64,000 bases of DNA from assembly GCF_900101095.1 (NCBI RefSeq), contig NZ_FNFM01000001.1, forward strand, positions 248,001 through 312,000, read 5' to 3'. This DNA is from Actinopolyspora mzabensis (GTDB lineage: Bacteria; Actinomycetota; Actinomycetes; Mycobacteriales; Pseudonocardiaceae). The position numbers were made by a program, and so were the translations under genes. This document shows, piece after piece, positions 1-10,794 of the stretch (the stretch's first letter is position 1; each line of letters opens with the position of its first letter). Under the pieces are notes generated by a model that was not told the origin of the DNA, did no database searches, and was given only the letters and a program-made list of their open reading frames with translations.

Positions 1-1
1 G

Positions 2-988
2 GTGGTGCTGGTGGACGACCGCCTCGGGGACGTCGTGCCCGCCGAGGCGGTTCCCTGGCTGCGCGGCGCGGGGGAGGTCTACGCCGATCCCGGCCTGGCC
101 GAGCCCACCCGTGACTCGTTGGGCGCAGCCGCGCCGCCGGAGCACACCGAGCTGCTGCGCCGGGCCGCCCGCGAGCCGGTCGTGCTGGTCGCCCCCGACG
201 ATCACTCGGCAGCGGTGCGGGAACTGCTGGCGGCGGGGGCCCGCGAGGTGCGCGCGGCTCCCCCGCCGGGAGTCGAGCTGTTGGACGCGGTGACGGTGAT
301 GCACCGGCTGCGTTCCCCCGGTGGCTGCCCGTGGGACGCGCGGCAGACGCACGAGTCGCTGCGCACCTATCTGGTCGAGGAGACCTACGAACTACTGGAG
401 GCCCTGGAGGGTGCCGACCGCGGGGCCATGCGGGAGGAACTCGGTGACGTACTGCTGCAGGTGTTGTTCCACGCCCGCGTGGCGGCCGAGGACGAGGCCG
501 ACCCGTTCGACGTCGACACCGTGGCGGCCGAGCTGGTGAGCAAGCTCGTCTCGCGTCACCCGCACGTGTTCGCCACCGACGATTCGGTGCACGACGCCGA
601 GTCGCAGCACGCGCGGTGGGAGGAGCTCAAGCAGCGCGAGAAGCAACGTGAGTCCGTTGTGGACGGTGTGGCGCACGGGCAACCGGCGGCGGCGCTGGCG
701 GCCAAGCTCGTGCAGCGCGCCGAGCGGGCCGGGGTACCGGCCGAGCTGATCGGCGACGACTCCCACCCGGGAGCCGAGCTGTTCGACGCCGTGGCGCGCG
801 CCAAACGACACGGCACCGACCCGGAGGACACGCTGCGCGCGACCTCGCTGGCCTTCGACCGACGCATCCGGGCCGCCGAGGCACGCGCGCGCACCGCCGG
901 AGCCGATCCCGCGCGGCTCTCCGAATCCGATTGGCGCGAGTACTGGCCAAAAGCCGACGAAACCGGTGAAATCGACGAACCGGGCTGA
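2..988 (+). CDS. mazG: Nucleoside triphosphate pyrophosphohydrolase MazG
   Basis: Hydrolyses nucleoside triphosphates to monophosphates and pyrophosphate, a house-cleaning and stringent-response role in the cytosol. The MazG core is clear near residues 100-200: EETYELLEAL followed by EELGDVLLQVLFHA, which carries the acidic metal ligands. The N-terminal 90 residues are the divergent extension seen in actinobacterial MazG (about 325 aa in mycobacteria), so the 328-residue length fits. The GTG at base 2 sits in an open frame reaching the window edge, so a few residues may be missing. It precedes a lytic transglycosylase and enolase, the same order as Rv1021-Rv1023. Confidence 0.93.
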   Translation: MVLVDDRLGDVVPAEAVPWLRGAGEVYADPGLAEPTRDSLGAAAPPEHTELLRRAAREPVVLVAPDDHSAAVRELLAAGAREVRAAPPPGVELLDAVTVMHRLRSPGGCPWDARQTHESLRTYLVEETYELLEALEGADRGAMREELGDVLLQVLFHARVAAEDEADPFDVDTVAAELVSKLVSRHPHVFATDDSVHDAESQHARWEELKQREKQRESVVDGVAHGQPAAALAAKLVQRAERAGVPAELIGDDSHPGAELFDAVARAKRHGTDPEDTLRATSLAFDRRIRAAEARARTAGADPARLSESDWREYWPKADETGEIDEPG

Positions 989-1068
989 GGTCTTCCAACC
1001 GTGACCGGCGACTCCACCGAACCCGGTGGGTCGGGTAACAGTTCAGTGACCTAGGGAGGTCCGCGACC

Positions 1069-1869
1069 GTGCCGCGACGACGGAAAGCATCCGACTCGCC
1101 GCTCGTGCTGCTGAGCGGACTGGCGATGCTCGCAGTGCTCGTGCTGTTGGCCGGGTTGCTGGACAACGGCGGGCCCCGGAACCAGTCCCGGTTGCCCAGC
1201 GCCACGGCACCACCCCGCGCCGGGGTGCAGCCACCCCAGGTGCGCCCGTTACCCGGCGGCGCCGACCCCGCCGCGACCTCCCGCCCGCAGCGGCAGCTCT
1301 CCGACTGGGCCGAGAACCTCTCCGACGAGCTCAACATCCCGATGGCCGCGCTGGAGGCCTACGGTTACGCCGAACTGGCCCTGGAACGCACCAGGCCGGA
1401 CTGTGGGCTGAGCTGGTCGGTGCTCGCCGGTATCGGCGCCGTCGAGTCCGGTCACGGCCGTTACGGCGGGTCGGATCTGGACAGCACCGCCCGCCCCGAG
1501 CCGCCCATCCGCGGGATCCCGCTGGACGGCAGCGAGGGCGTGCGGCTCATCCGCGACACCGACGATGGAGAGCTGGACGGCGACAAGGTCTACGACCGCG
1601 CCGTGGGCCCGCTGCAGTTCATCCCGACCACCTGGCGTGACTGGGGACGCGACGGCGATGCCGACGGGGTGGCGGACCCCGACGACCTCGACGACGCGGC
1701 GCTCGCCGCGGGCTACTACCTCTGCGACTCGGGGAACGACCTGCGCCTTGCCGAGCAGTTCCGCGAGGCCGTGCTGCGTTACAACGCCAGCGGCGACTAC
1801 GTGCAGCAGGTGCTCGACCACGCCGACGACTACGGCAAGCGCAGCCGCGAACTGCTGCGGACGAAGTGA
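1069..1869 (+). CDS. Membrane-anchored lytic transglycosylase (SLT/MltB-like)
   Basis: Predicted peptidoglycan lytic transglycosylase acting outside the membrane. Residues about 11-31 form one hydrophobic anchor after a basic start; there is no lipobox cysteine, unlike mycobacterial LpqU at the same position. The catalytic segment contains GIGAVESGHG with candidate catalytic Glu126, then VGPLQFIPTTW and a DGDADG loop resembling a calcium-binding site, typical of the SLT_2 family. GTG start is supported by AGGGAGGT about nine bases upstream. It has a rare in-frame TTA leucine codon at 1249. First of three paralogues within 9 kb. Confidence 0.87.
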   Translation: MPRRRKASDSPLVLLSGLAMLAVLVLLAGLLDNGGPRNQSRLPSATAPPRAGVQPPQVRPLPGGADPAATSRPQRQLSDWAENLSDELNIPMAALEAYGYAELALERTRPDCGLSWSVLAGIGAVESGHGRYGGSDLDSTARPEPPIRGIPLDGSEGVRLIRDTDDGELDGDKVYDRAVGPLQFIPTTWRDWGRDGDADGVADPDDLDDAALAAGYYLCDSGNDLRLAEQFREAVLRYNASGDYVQQVLDHADDYGKRSRELLRTK

Positions 1870-1989
1870 GGCTTCCACTCGACCTACCGGTGTGGTCGCG
1901 CGGTGGGCTTCTCGCGGCGGTGATTCGCGTGAGTTGTTCGGCGCCGGGAGCACCCGATACCCCTCCCGAGCGGTTCGTTCCCGCCTCGG

Positions 1990-2667
1990 TCAGAGCGTCA
2001 TACGCTGCAGCAGATCGGGGGCGACGACGAGGACGAACCCGGCCACCAGCAACGGCGGCGTCAGCACACCGATGCGTCTCAGCCGGCCGTCCCGCGTGTC
2101 GGCCAGGTGGAGCGTGAGCAGGACGGCGCAGCCGCAGCAGAGCAGCAGCAGGACATCGCTGTCCGCGAACCCGAATCCCGTCTCCTCGATCGTGGCGGCC
2201 AGCAGCAGTGCGATCGCGGTGGCGGTGGCAGCCGAACCCGACCAGGATGCCCCGCCGATGGCGGAGAAGACAGCTCCCAGTACTGCCCCTGCCAACATCG
2301 CCAGCACACACCACATGACCAGGTTGCTCACCTGGATCCCGATGTCGGGCGCGTCGGGGTAGTAGACGATGTTGTAAAGCAGCGGTTTGCCGACGTAAAA
2401 GGCCACCACCGCGCCGAGCAGGCAGGCGATGGTGCGCGGCACGGCCGCGCGAGGAGTGCGGCGAGCGCTGACCAGCACGGCCAGCAGCACCCACGGGGTC
2501 AGCGCGTGCGCGAACGGGTTCAGCAGGCGGTGGTAGAACCCGAAAGCGGCGAACGCGCCGGAGAGCAGCCCGATCGAACCGAGGAGCAGCAGTACCCCGC
2601 TGTTCCACAACGGACCGTTGTCGTGGCTCCGCGCCGCCGCGTTCGCAACGGACTGGTCATCCGACAC
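1990..2667 (-). CDS. Multi-spanning membrane protein of unknown function
   Basis: A 225-residue protein with about seven hydrophobic segments separated by short charged loops and a hydrophilic N-terminus; no enzymatic motif is visible. The general look resembles actinobacterial DUF6518-type membrane proteins, but that family name is a guess. It is convergent with the upstream transglycosylase and divergent from the next one, and the short gap to 2838 must carry both promoters. The reading frame is real by composition: hydrophobic segments are long and coherent, while competing frames give only Arg/Pro-rich strings. Confidence 0.72.
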   Translation of the reverse strand: MSDDQSVANAAARSHDNGPLWNSGVLLLLGSIGLLSGAFAAFGFYHRLLNPFAHALTPWVLLAVLVSARRTPRAAVPRTIACLLGAVVAFYVGKPLLYNIVYYPDAPDIGIQVSNLVMWCVLAMLAGAVLGAVFSAIGGASWSGSAATATAIALLLAATIEETGFGFADSDVLLLLCCGCAVLLTLHLADTRDGRLRRIGVLTPPLLVAGFVLVVAPDLLQRMTL

Positions 2668-2837
2668 ACCGGCTCCTCGGGATCACTGGTGGTGCTGTTC
2701 TCGTGCTCCGCGTGCCGGGCGTGGAGCACGCATCAGTCTCGCACACCAAGATCGCGTTCCGGGCCGTTGCGAAGAAGGATCCGGACAACTGCGAACAAAG
2801 GTCACGTACGGCTGGACAGGTCGCCTAGCCTGTTGCA

Positions 2838-3677
2838 GTGACCGAATCCGCTTCGTCGAAGCACCCGCGTTCCCGCTCGGTGCCGCGTGCGGTACTGGCC
2901 GTCGCCGGGCGCGGCGCCCTCGCCCTCGGCACGGTGGCGAGCACCGTGCTCGGTGTGGGTGCGGTGGCGGTGCTCGGGGAACCGTCCGCCGCCCCGCAAG
3001 CACCCCCGCTGGCGCGGCAGAACGTCGAACCCGCCCCGGTGGAACCGGGGTCGAGCGCCCCCGGCCGGTCCGCGACCGGCTCCGAACCCGGCGCCGAATC
3101 GGGCGACGACCCGGTGCGCGACTGGGCCAACGAGGTGGCCGCCGTCGTCGACGTTCCCGCCCGGGCGCTGGTGTCCTATGTGAACGCCGATCTGGCCATG
3201 CGCAGCCGAGCTCCGAGTTGTGGCGTGGACTGGGCGACCCTGGCGGGCATCGGGCGGGTCGAGTCGGACCACGGGCGCTACAGCGGGCGCAGGCTCGGCG
3301 CCGACGCGGTTCCCTCCACCCCCATCATCGGTGTGCCCCTGGACGGCGGTGAGGACGTGCGTGCCATCACCGACACCGACGACGGCGTGCTCGACGGTGA
3401 CACCGTCCACGATCGAGCCGTCGGGCCGATGCAGTTCATTCCCTCCACATGGGCGAAGTGGAGCACCGACGGCAGCGGTGACGGGGTGGGTGATCCGCAC
3501 AACCTCGACGATGCGGCGATGGCCGCCGCGCGCTACCTCTGCGCGGGCGGGCGCGACATGCGCAGCGGCGACGGCTGGTGGTCCGGCGTGATGTCCTACA
3601 ACAACTCGGTTTCCTACGCCAGGAAGGTGTTCAGCCTGGCCGAGCGCTACGCCCAAGCAGGCAGTCGCGACGAATGA
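2838..3677 (+). CDS. Lytic transglycosylase paralogue
   Basis: Second SLT_2/MltB-like transglycosylase of the region, 279 aa. A hydrophobic stretch at residues about 27-47 after a basic N-terminus acts as signal or anchor, followed by a Pro/Ala/Glu-rich linker to residue 95. Catalytic region: GIGRVESDHG with candidate Glu142, VGPMQFIPSTW, and the DGSGDG loop, in the same order as in the neighbour at 1069. GTG start at 2838; no strong ribosome-binding site is evident. Probably secreted peptidoglycan remodelling. The next gene is convergent and a repeat element lies just downstream. Confidence 0.86.
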   Translation: MTESASSKHPRSRSVPRAVLAVAGRGALALGTVASTVLGVGAVAVLGEPSAAPQAPPLARQNVEPAPVEPGSSAPGRSATGSEPGAESGDDPVRDWANEVAAVVDVPARALVSYVNADLAMRSRAPSCGVDWATLAGIGRVESDHGRYSGRRLGADAVPSTPIIGVPLDGGEDVRAITDTDDGVLDGDTVHDRAVGPMQFIPSTWAKWSTDGSGDGVGDPHNLDDAAMAAARYLCAGGRDMRSGDGWWSGVMSYNNSVSYARKVFSLAERYAQAGSRDE

Positions 3678-3720
3678 CGTCGTGTCGGGAGTGCGGCTCG
3701 GTCTGCTTGGCGGTGCGGTT

Positions 3721-3830
3721 GGCGGAACCTCACGGGCCGTCTCGCTGCGGGATCCTCGACATCGAGTAGTTACTACGCCACGTCGAGGCTGTCCTCGCGA
3801 GACGACCCGTGAGAACCCGCGGCGGTGCCG
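3721..3830 (+). repeat. Palindromic repeat element, copy R1
   Basis: About 110 bp beginning GGCGGAACCT and ending GCGGCGGTGCC, present in several copies in the window. Left arm CTCACGGGCCGTCTCGC and right arm GCGAGACGACCCGTGAG are complementary at 16 of 17 positions; an inner stem CCTCGAC/GTCGAGG and GTAGT/ACTAC completes one long imperfect hairpin. It lies between convergent genes. Confidence 0.85.
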
Positions 3831-3949
3831 GTTACGGGATGGGGGCTTGGGCGCGCTGAAGCAGGTCCCCACTCGACGGGCACGAGGGAGCCGCGTTGAG
3901 TATCGCTCTACGAAATGCGGGACTGTCGTGTTGTTGGTGGTGGGATACG

Positions 3950-5888
<1,939 letters not shown>

Positions 5889-5891
5889 TCC

Positions 5892-6419
5892 ATGCCGACC
5901 GGGCGACCGGCACAACGCGATCGACGGGACGAGGCGGACGGCACGAGCCGTACCCGGCAGTCGACGCGTGCGCGGCGCCCGCGCGGTGACTCGGACGGCA
6001 GGACCGCGCCGCGCCGGAGGTCCGGGTCCCGAGGGGCCCGGACCCCGGCGGGCACCGGTGGTGCGTTCAAGCTCTCCTCCACCAGACGGGCCGCCGTGCT
6101 GGCCACCCTCGTGTGCGCCATGGCGCTGAGCGTCTCGGTCCCGCTGCGCACGTATCTCGGGCAGCTCGACGAGCTGTCCGACCTGGAGCAGCGGGAGCAG
6201 CAGTTGAGCGAGGAAGTGCAGCGGCTGTCGGAGCGGAAGGCCGAACTGTCGGACCCGAGTCGGCTGGAGGCCGAGGCGCGGGAACGCCTCGGCTACGTCC
6301 GGCCGGGCGAAACGCCCTACATCGTCGAGCTGCCCTCCGAGGAGAAGCAGCAGTCCACGGAGCAGGCCGCTCCGGAGTCGAAACCGTGGTACCAGCAGCT
6401 GTGGAACACGTTCACGTGA
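5892..6419 (+). CDS. FtsB/DivIC-like septum formation initiator
   Basis: Bitopic divisome protein of the FtsB/DivIC family, 175 aa. A long basic, disordered cytoplasmic N-terminus (about 65 residues rich in Arg/Gly/Ser) precedes one membrane segment (about 70-86, AAVLATLVCAMALSVSV), then a leucine-zipper coiled coil (LDELSDLEQREQQLSEEVQRL) and the family motif ARERLGYVRPGE. In M. tuberculosis the same position between eno and the DUF501 gene is Rv1024. It starts three bases after the enolase stop and leads directly into the next gene, so an eno-ftsB-DUF501 operon is likely. Confidence 0.9.
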   Translation: MPTGRPAQRDRRDEADGTSRTRQSTRARRPRGDSDGRTAPRRRSGSRGARTPAGTGGAFKLSSTRRAAVLATLVCAMALSVSVPLRTYLGQLDELSDLEQREQQLSEEVQRLSERKAELSDPSRLEAEARERLGYVRPGETPYIVELPSEEKQQSTEQAAPESKPWYQQLWNTFT

Positions 6420-6433
6420 GAAGGGAAGTGACG

Positions 6434-6955
6434 GTGTCGGGCGTGGACCCGAGCGGTGAGCCCACCGCGACCGAGGACGACCGGCTGATCGTGCGGCGCC
6501 AACTGGGACGCCCGCCCAGGGGGATGCGCGACGTGGTGACCCGCGACTCCTCGGGCGAACCCACCGTGGTGCGCACCAGCCCCCGGCTGCCGGACGGGAC
6601 CCCGTTCCCCACGCTGTACTACCTCACCGCGCCCCGGCTGGTGACTCTGGTGTCCACGCTGGAGTCCGAGGGGCTGATGCGCGAGATGACCGAGCGGTTG
6701 GCCACCGACACCGGGCTGGCCGAGCGGTATCGCCGTGCGCATCGGGATTACCTAGCCGAACGCGACGCGCTCGAACCGCTCGGCACCGAGGTCAGCGCGG
6801 GCGGGATGCCCGGCAGGGTGAAATGCCTGCACGTGCACGTGGCTCATTCATTGGCCAAGGGGCGCGAGGTTAACCCGTTCGGGGACGAGGCGCTCGATGT
6901 GATCGCCCAGCGGTGGCCCACCGAAGCACCGGAGCTCTTTCCCGGGTTCGGGTGA
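6434..6955 (+). CDS. DUF501 family protein
   Basis: A 173-residue cytosolic protein of the DUF501 family (Rv1025 homologue by position and sequence type), function unknown. Conserved-looking blocks are RQLGRPPRGM, PFPTLYYLTAPRL near residue 60, and GMPGRVKCLHVHVAHSLA with its Cys/His cluster near residue 140, which suggests metal binding. The frame is open upstream; GTG 6434 is preferred because GAAGGGAAG lies 7-8 bases before it, although GTG 6416 or 6428 are possible. Last gene of the enolase operon; ppx, which follows in mycobacteria, is displaced to 11.8 kb here. Confidence 0.85.
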   Translation: MSGVDPSGEPTATEDDRLIVRRQLGRPPRGMRDVVTRDSSGEPTVVRTSPRLPDGTPFPTLYYLTAPRLVTLVSTLESEGLMREMTERLATDTGLAERYRRAHRDYLAERDALEPLGTEVSAGGMPGRVKCLHVHVAHSLAKGREVNPFGDEALDVIAQRWPTEAPELFPGFG

Positions 6956-6985
6956 CTTCCGGACGGGTTGCGTGCTTGGTCCCGT

Positions 6986-7245
6986 GGCGGAACCTCTCGC
7001 ACGGCTCTCGCTGCGGGGCCGACGACATCGAGTAGCGACCTACACAACGTCTCCGGCGTCCTCGCGAGAGCCGCACGGGAGAACCCGCGGCGGTGCCGAC
7101 TGCGAGGGTGGTCGGTGCTCGGTCTGTGGGAGTGGTCGGAGTTCGGCCCTGCGGCGAGGGCGCGACGATTTCGCGGGAAATTGACGGAGCACGGGGTCAA
7201 ACCTCCGCACTGGGGCGTCAATTTCGCGAGAAATTGACGCCGCCC
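6986..7245 (+). repeat. Palindromic repeat copy R2 with hairpin pair
   Basis: Core element 6986-7098 (same ends as copy R1) followed by a linker with GTGGTCGG motifs and two hairpins whose ATTTC arms start 53 bases apart: one at 7166-7183 and a stronger one at 7215-7240 (GCGTCAATTTC, loop GCGA, GAAATTGACGC). A further left-half copy runs 7257-7308. This fills the 388-bp space between the convergent DUF501 and aidB genes; no gene is seen in it. Confidence 0.85.
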
Positions 7246-7343
7246 CGAAGTCGGGTGGCGGGGCCTCCCGCGCGGCTCTCGTCGCGGCCGGTCCCGACAT
7301 CGTAGCGGTGTCGATCGCCCAAGGGGTGGTAGTTCGGCGTGGC

Positions 7344-9005
7344 TCAGTCCTTCCGGGGAGTGACCCGGTCCAGCAGGACGTCGGATCGGGTGCCGGTGGC
7401 GCCGAGGGTGTGGGCGTCACCGTCCAGCCGGGTCGCCAGGAAGGTTTCGGCGACCTCCTTCGGCGCGGTGCGCAGCAGCAGGCTCGTCTGCAGCGTCAGC
7501 ACGAGCCGTTCCGCCAGGGCGCGGGCCCGTTCCTCGCGCGGTTCGCCCAGTTCCTCCCGCAGCTTTCGCAGCGAGCGGTCGTAGCGCTCGTCCTGCCCGG
7601 CCACGCGGTCCAGCTCGGCCAGCAGCGTCTCGGCCGTGTCGGGCTGCTTGTGCAGCGCGCGCAGCGTGTCCAGCGCGGTCACGTTGCCCGAGCCCTCCCA
7701 GATGGACAGCAGCGGCGCCTCCCGGTAGAGCCGGGGCATGCCGGACTCCTCCACGTAGCCGTTGCCTCCCAGGCATTCCAGCGCCTCGCCGATCACCGTG
7801 GGGGCGCGCTTGCAGACGTAGTACTTCGTGGCGGGCAGCGCCAACCGCAGCAGGTCCAGCTCGGCCCGGTCGCCGCGCTGCCCCCGGTCGATCGCGCTCG
7901 CCAGCCGCATCGCCAGGCCGATCGCCGCCTCCGACTCCACCGCCAGATCCGAGAGGACCGCGCGCATCAGCGGGGTCCGGTGCAGCGTGCTGCCGAAGGC
8001 GTCGCGGTGCGCGGCGTGGTGCGCCGCCTCCGAGAGCGCGACGCGCATGTTGGCCGCGGAACCGAGCACGCAGTCCATCCTGGTCATCGAAACCATGTCG
8101 ATGATGCTGCGCACCCCGCGCCCTTCCTCGCCGATCAGCCAGCCGATCGCGCCCTCGTACTCCAGCTCGGCGGAGGCGTTGGACTTGTTGCCCAGCTTGT
8201 CCTTGAGTCGCCGCAGCCGGACCGCGTTGCGCGTACCGTCCGGCAGCACCCGGGGGACCAGCAGGCAGCTCAGCCCGGCAGGGGTCTGCGCCAGCGTGAG
8301 GAACAGGTCGTTCATCGGCGCGGAGGTGAACCACTTGTGCCCCACGATCCGGTAGCTGCCGTCGGCCAGCGGCTCGGCCGTGGTGGTGTTGGCGCGGACG
8401 TCCGAGCCGCCCTGCTTCTCGGTCATCGACATCCCGGCCAGCAGACCGCGCTTGTTCGCGGCGGGCCGGAGACCGAAGTCGTAGCTCCCGGCGCGCAGCC
8501 CCGGTTCGTAGATCTCGGCGAGTTCGGGGCTGTGGCGCAGCGCGGGAACCGAGGCGAAGGTCATCGAGATCGGGCAGCCGTGGCCCGCCTCGGCCTGTGA
8601 CCACAGGTAGAACCCGGCGGCGCGGTGCAGGTGCGCCCCTGCCGGCGCGTCCGGTGCCCACGGTGCCGCGTGCAGTCCCTCGGAGACCGCGCGTTCCATC
8701 AGCCAGTGCCAGGAGGGGTGGAACTCCACCTCGTCGATGCGGTGCCCGTAGCGGTCGTGGCTGTGCAGCACCGGCGGGTGCTCGTTGGCGAGCCTGCCGT
8801 GCTCACGTGCCGTGGCGGAGCCCGCCTGCCGCGCCAGCGGGCGCAGTTCCTCGATCCGTGCCGACTGCCCGTGCTCGGCCAGCGCTTCCCGCAGGGCCGG
8901 ATCGCAGTCCAGCGGATCGAAGTCGTCCAGCGGGGGCGGCTGGTTGCTGACCTGGTGGGTCGCCGGGATGGCGAAGTCGGCTGCGGACTCTCCGGGCTGC
9001 GTCAT
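7344..9005 (-). CDS. aidB: AidB-type acyl-CoA dehydrogenase
   Basis: Flavoprotein of the acyl-CoA dehydrogenase superfamily most like E. coli AidB, the alkylation-response protein that binds DNA and isovaleryl-CoA. 553 aa from the chosen ATG. Shared AidB blocks include FHPSWHWLM, GLLAGMSMTEKQGGSDVRAN, GHKWFTSAPM, RLKDKLGNKSNAS and YREAPLLSIWEGSGN. The catalytic base region and the C-terminal extension match AidB rather than beta-oxidation enzymes. An ATG six codons upstream (9023) is in frame; neither has a clear ribosome-binding site. Its promoter region is shared with the next, divergent transglycosylase and holds repeat copy R3. Confidence 0.93.
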   Translation of the reverse strand: MTQPGESAADFAIPATHQVSNQPPPLDDFDPLDCDPALREALAEHGQSARIEELRPLARQAGSATAREHGRLANEHPPVLHSHDRYGHRIDEVEFHPSWHWLMERAVSEGLHAAPWAPDAPAGAHLHRAAGFYLWSQAEAGHGCPISMTFASVPALRHSPELAEIYEPGLRAGSYDFGLRPAANKRGLLAGMSMTEKQGGSDVRANTTTAEPLADGSYRIVGHKWFTSAPMNDLFLTLAQTPAGLSCLLVPRVLPDGTRNAVRLRRLKDKLGNKSNASAELEYEGAIGWLIGEEGRGVRSIIDMVSMTRMDCVLGSAANMRVALSEAAHHAAHRDAFGSTLHRTPLMRAVLSDLAVESEAAIGLAMRLASAIDRGQRGDRAELDLLRLALPATKYYVCKRAPTVIGEALECLGGNGYVEESGMPRLYREAPLLSIWEGSGNVTALDTLRALHKQPDTAETLLAELDRVAGQDERYDRSLRKLREELGEPREERARALAERLVLTLQTSLLLRTAPKEVAETFLATRLDGDAHTLGATGTRSDVLLDRVTPRKD

Positions 9006-9105
9006 GCCCGCAGCGTAGGACATATCGGTTACCGAACAGTAGTAGTCGTCGCTCCCAGATCGAGCGGCGCAGTCGCGCGCGAGGAGCCCCGGAGCGCGTG
9101 GCCGT

Positions 9106-9305
9106 CAATTTCTCGCGAAATCGCCGCGCCGCTACGACGCGGAGCCGACCCCCGACCACTCCTGCAGGCCGCGCTCCGACCACTCTCGCAATCGGCACCG
9201 CCGCGGGTTCTCCCGTGCGGCTCTCGCGAGGACGGTCCCGACGTGGCGTAGGTGGCTACCCGATGTCGGGGCACCCGCAGCGAGAGCCGTGCGAGAGGTT
9301 CCGCC
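9106..9305 (-). repeat. Palindromic repeat copy R3 (inverted) with hairpin
   Basis: Core at 9193-9305 in reverse orientation relative to R1/R2, with the associated ATTTC/GAAAT hairpin at 9106-9123 (+ strand loop TCGC) on the side expected for that orientation. It sits in the 420-bp intergenic region between the divergent aidB and transglycosylase genes, so it could affect both promoters. No gene is seen in this stretch. Confidence 0.83.
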
Positions 9306-9425
9306 ACAGCACCACCCTGGCAACCCGCGCCGGGAAACCGCTGTTCATCGGGCGATCTTCGAGCCGATGGTGTGCAATCCGGGAGGAGTCGGCGATGCCG
9401 CGAGGACCAACTGGGGAGGGCGATC

Positions 9426-10748
9426 GTGCCGCGTCGGAGCAGAACGTCGCCGTGGCGGCGACGTGACCAGCCTGCGTGGTGGCCCCGGCATTCCGAATCC
9501 GAAACACTTCCGAACTCGACCGCCCGTCGCGGGCCGCGCAGACCATCGGTCGGTTCGCTGCTGGCGCTGTTGGCGCTGCTGCTGCCGTTCGTGCTGGTCG
9601 GTGGCGCCAATGCGCTCACGGCCGCGATGTTCGACGCTCCGGGGGTCGGTGAGCGGTCCGGAACGCCGCCGAGACAACTGGGGATCACCGGGGAGCTGCC
9701 CGAACAGCGGGAACCCGGCGTGCGACTGCTCCGGGACAGCCGCTCGATGCGGGCGGCTTCCGAACCGGACACCGGAGCCGGGTCCGCCGTCCGGGTACCG
9801 GACGGGCCTGCCGGGATTCCGGCGCCGATGCTGCGGGCCTACCGCGACGCCGCGGACCGGATCTCGGAGACCGAGCCGTCCTGCGGCCTGCACTGGTCGG
9901 TGCTCGCGGCGATCGGACGTGTCGAGTCCGGCCACGGCGACTCCGGTCGGGTCGACGACTCCGGAACGACCGTGACCGCGATCCTCGGCCCACGTCTCAA
10001 CGGTGGTGCGGGATTCGCCGCCGTGCCGGACACGGATGCCGGTGAGCTGGACGGGGACCCGGTCTGGGACCGCGCGGTGGGTGCGATGCAGTTCCTGCCC
10101 GCCACCTGGGACCGCTACGGCGTGGACGGCAACGACGACGGGATCGCCAGCCCGCACAACGCGCACGACGCGGCGCTGGCGGCGGGGAAGTACCTGTGCG
10201 CGGCGGGTGGGGATCTGAGCCGCGAGGAGAAGTTGGCCCGCGCGGTGTTCGAGTACAACCACTCGGAGCGGTACGTGCGCGACGTGCTCGGCTGGGCCAG
10301 CGCCTACCGCACCGGCGGTCACCCCACACCCGCGCCGGATCTGCCCGATCTCGGACCGGCGGCCCCCGAACGAACCGGCGAGGCGGTTCACCTACCGGCC
10401 CCCAGCGAGGGGCCGGAACCGAGCGGTCAGCGGGCCCCCGAGGAGTTCGCGCCGTTGTCGCCGGCCTCGCCCCCGAAGGACGAGCCCTCCGGCAACGGGC
10501 CTTCCTTCGAGCCGATCGTGCCCGAAACGGCGCAGCGGCCGACCGGGCAATCCACCTCCGGCGGAAACGAACCGGGGAGCGGTCCTTCCTCGGACGTCGC
10601 ACCCGCGCCGAGCCGTTCGGAGCAGGGGGACGATTCGATGGGGAGCTCGGAGTCGGCAGCTTCCGGGACCCCCGAATCCCGATCCGCTGCCGAACCCACG
10701 TCGAGCACCGGGCCCGACGCCGAGCCGTCGGGCGGTTCGGCCGACTGA
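9426..10748 (+). CDS. Lytic transglycosylase with long disordered C-terminal tail
   Basis: Third SLT_2-type lytic transglycosylase paralogue, 440 aa. N-terminal Arg-rich segment, one hydrophobic helix about residues 44-63, then the catalytic domain: AAIGRVESGHG with candidate Glu167, VGAMQFLPATW, a DGNDDG loop and a YLCAAGG motif shared with the paralogues. Residues about 310-440 are a Pro/Ser/Glu/Gly-rich low-complexity tail with no domain, possibly a wall-spanning extension. GTG 9426 is chosen over upstream open frame because GGGGAGGG is centred about eight bases before it. Confidence 0.86.
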   Translation: MPRRSRTSPWRRRDQPAWWPRHSESETLPNSTARRGPRRPSVGSLLALLALLLPFVLVGGANALTAAMFDAPGVGERSGTPPRQLGITGELPEQREPGVRLLRDSRSMRAASEPDTGAGSAVRVPDGPAGIPAPMLRAYRDAADRISETEPSCGLHWSVLAAIGRVESGHGDSGRVDDSGTTVTAILGPRLNGGAGFAAVPDTDAGELDGDPVWDRAVGAMQFLPATWDRYGVDGNDDGIASPHNAHDAALAAGKYLCAAGGDLSREEKLARAVFEYNHSERYVRDVLGWASAYRTGGHPTPAPDLPDLGPAAPERTGEAVHLPAPSEGPEPSGQRAPEEFAPLSPASPPKDEPSGNGPSFEPIVPETAQRPTGQSTSGGNEPGSGPSSDVAPAPSRSEQGDDSMGSSESAASGTPESRSAAEPTSSTGPDAEPSGGSAD

Positions 10749-10794
10749 CCGGCGCGTTCCGCACGCCTCGTGGAACGCGCCCGCGGGGAGGCCG

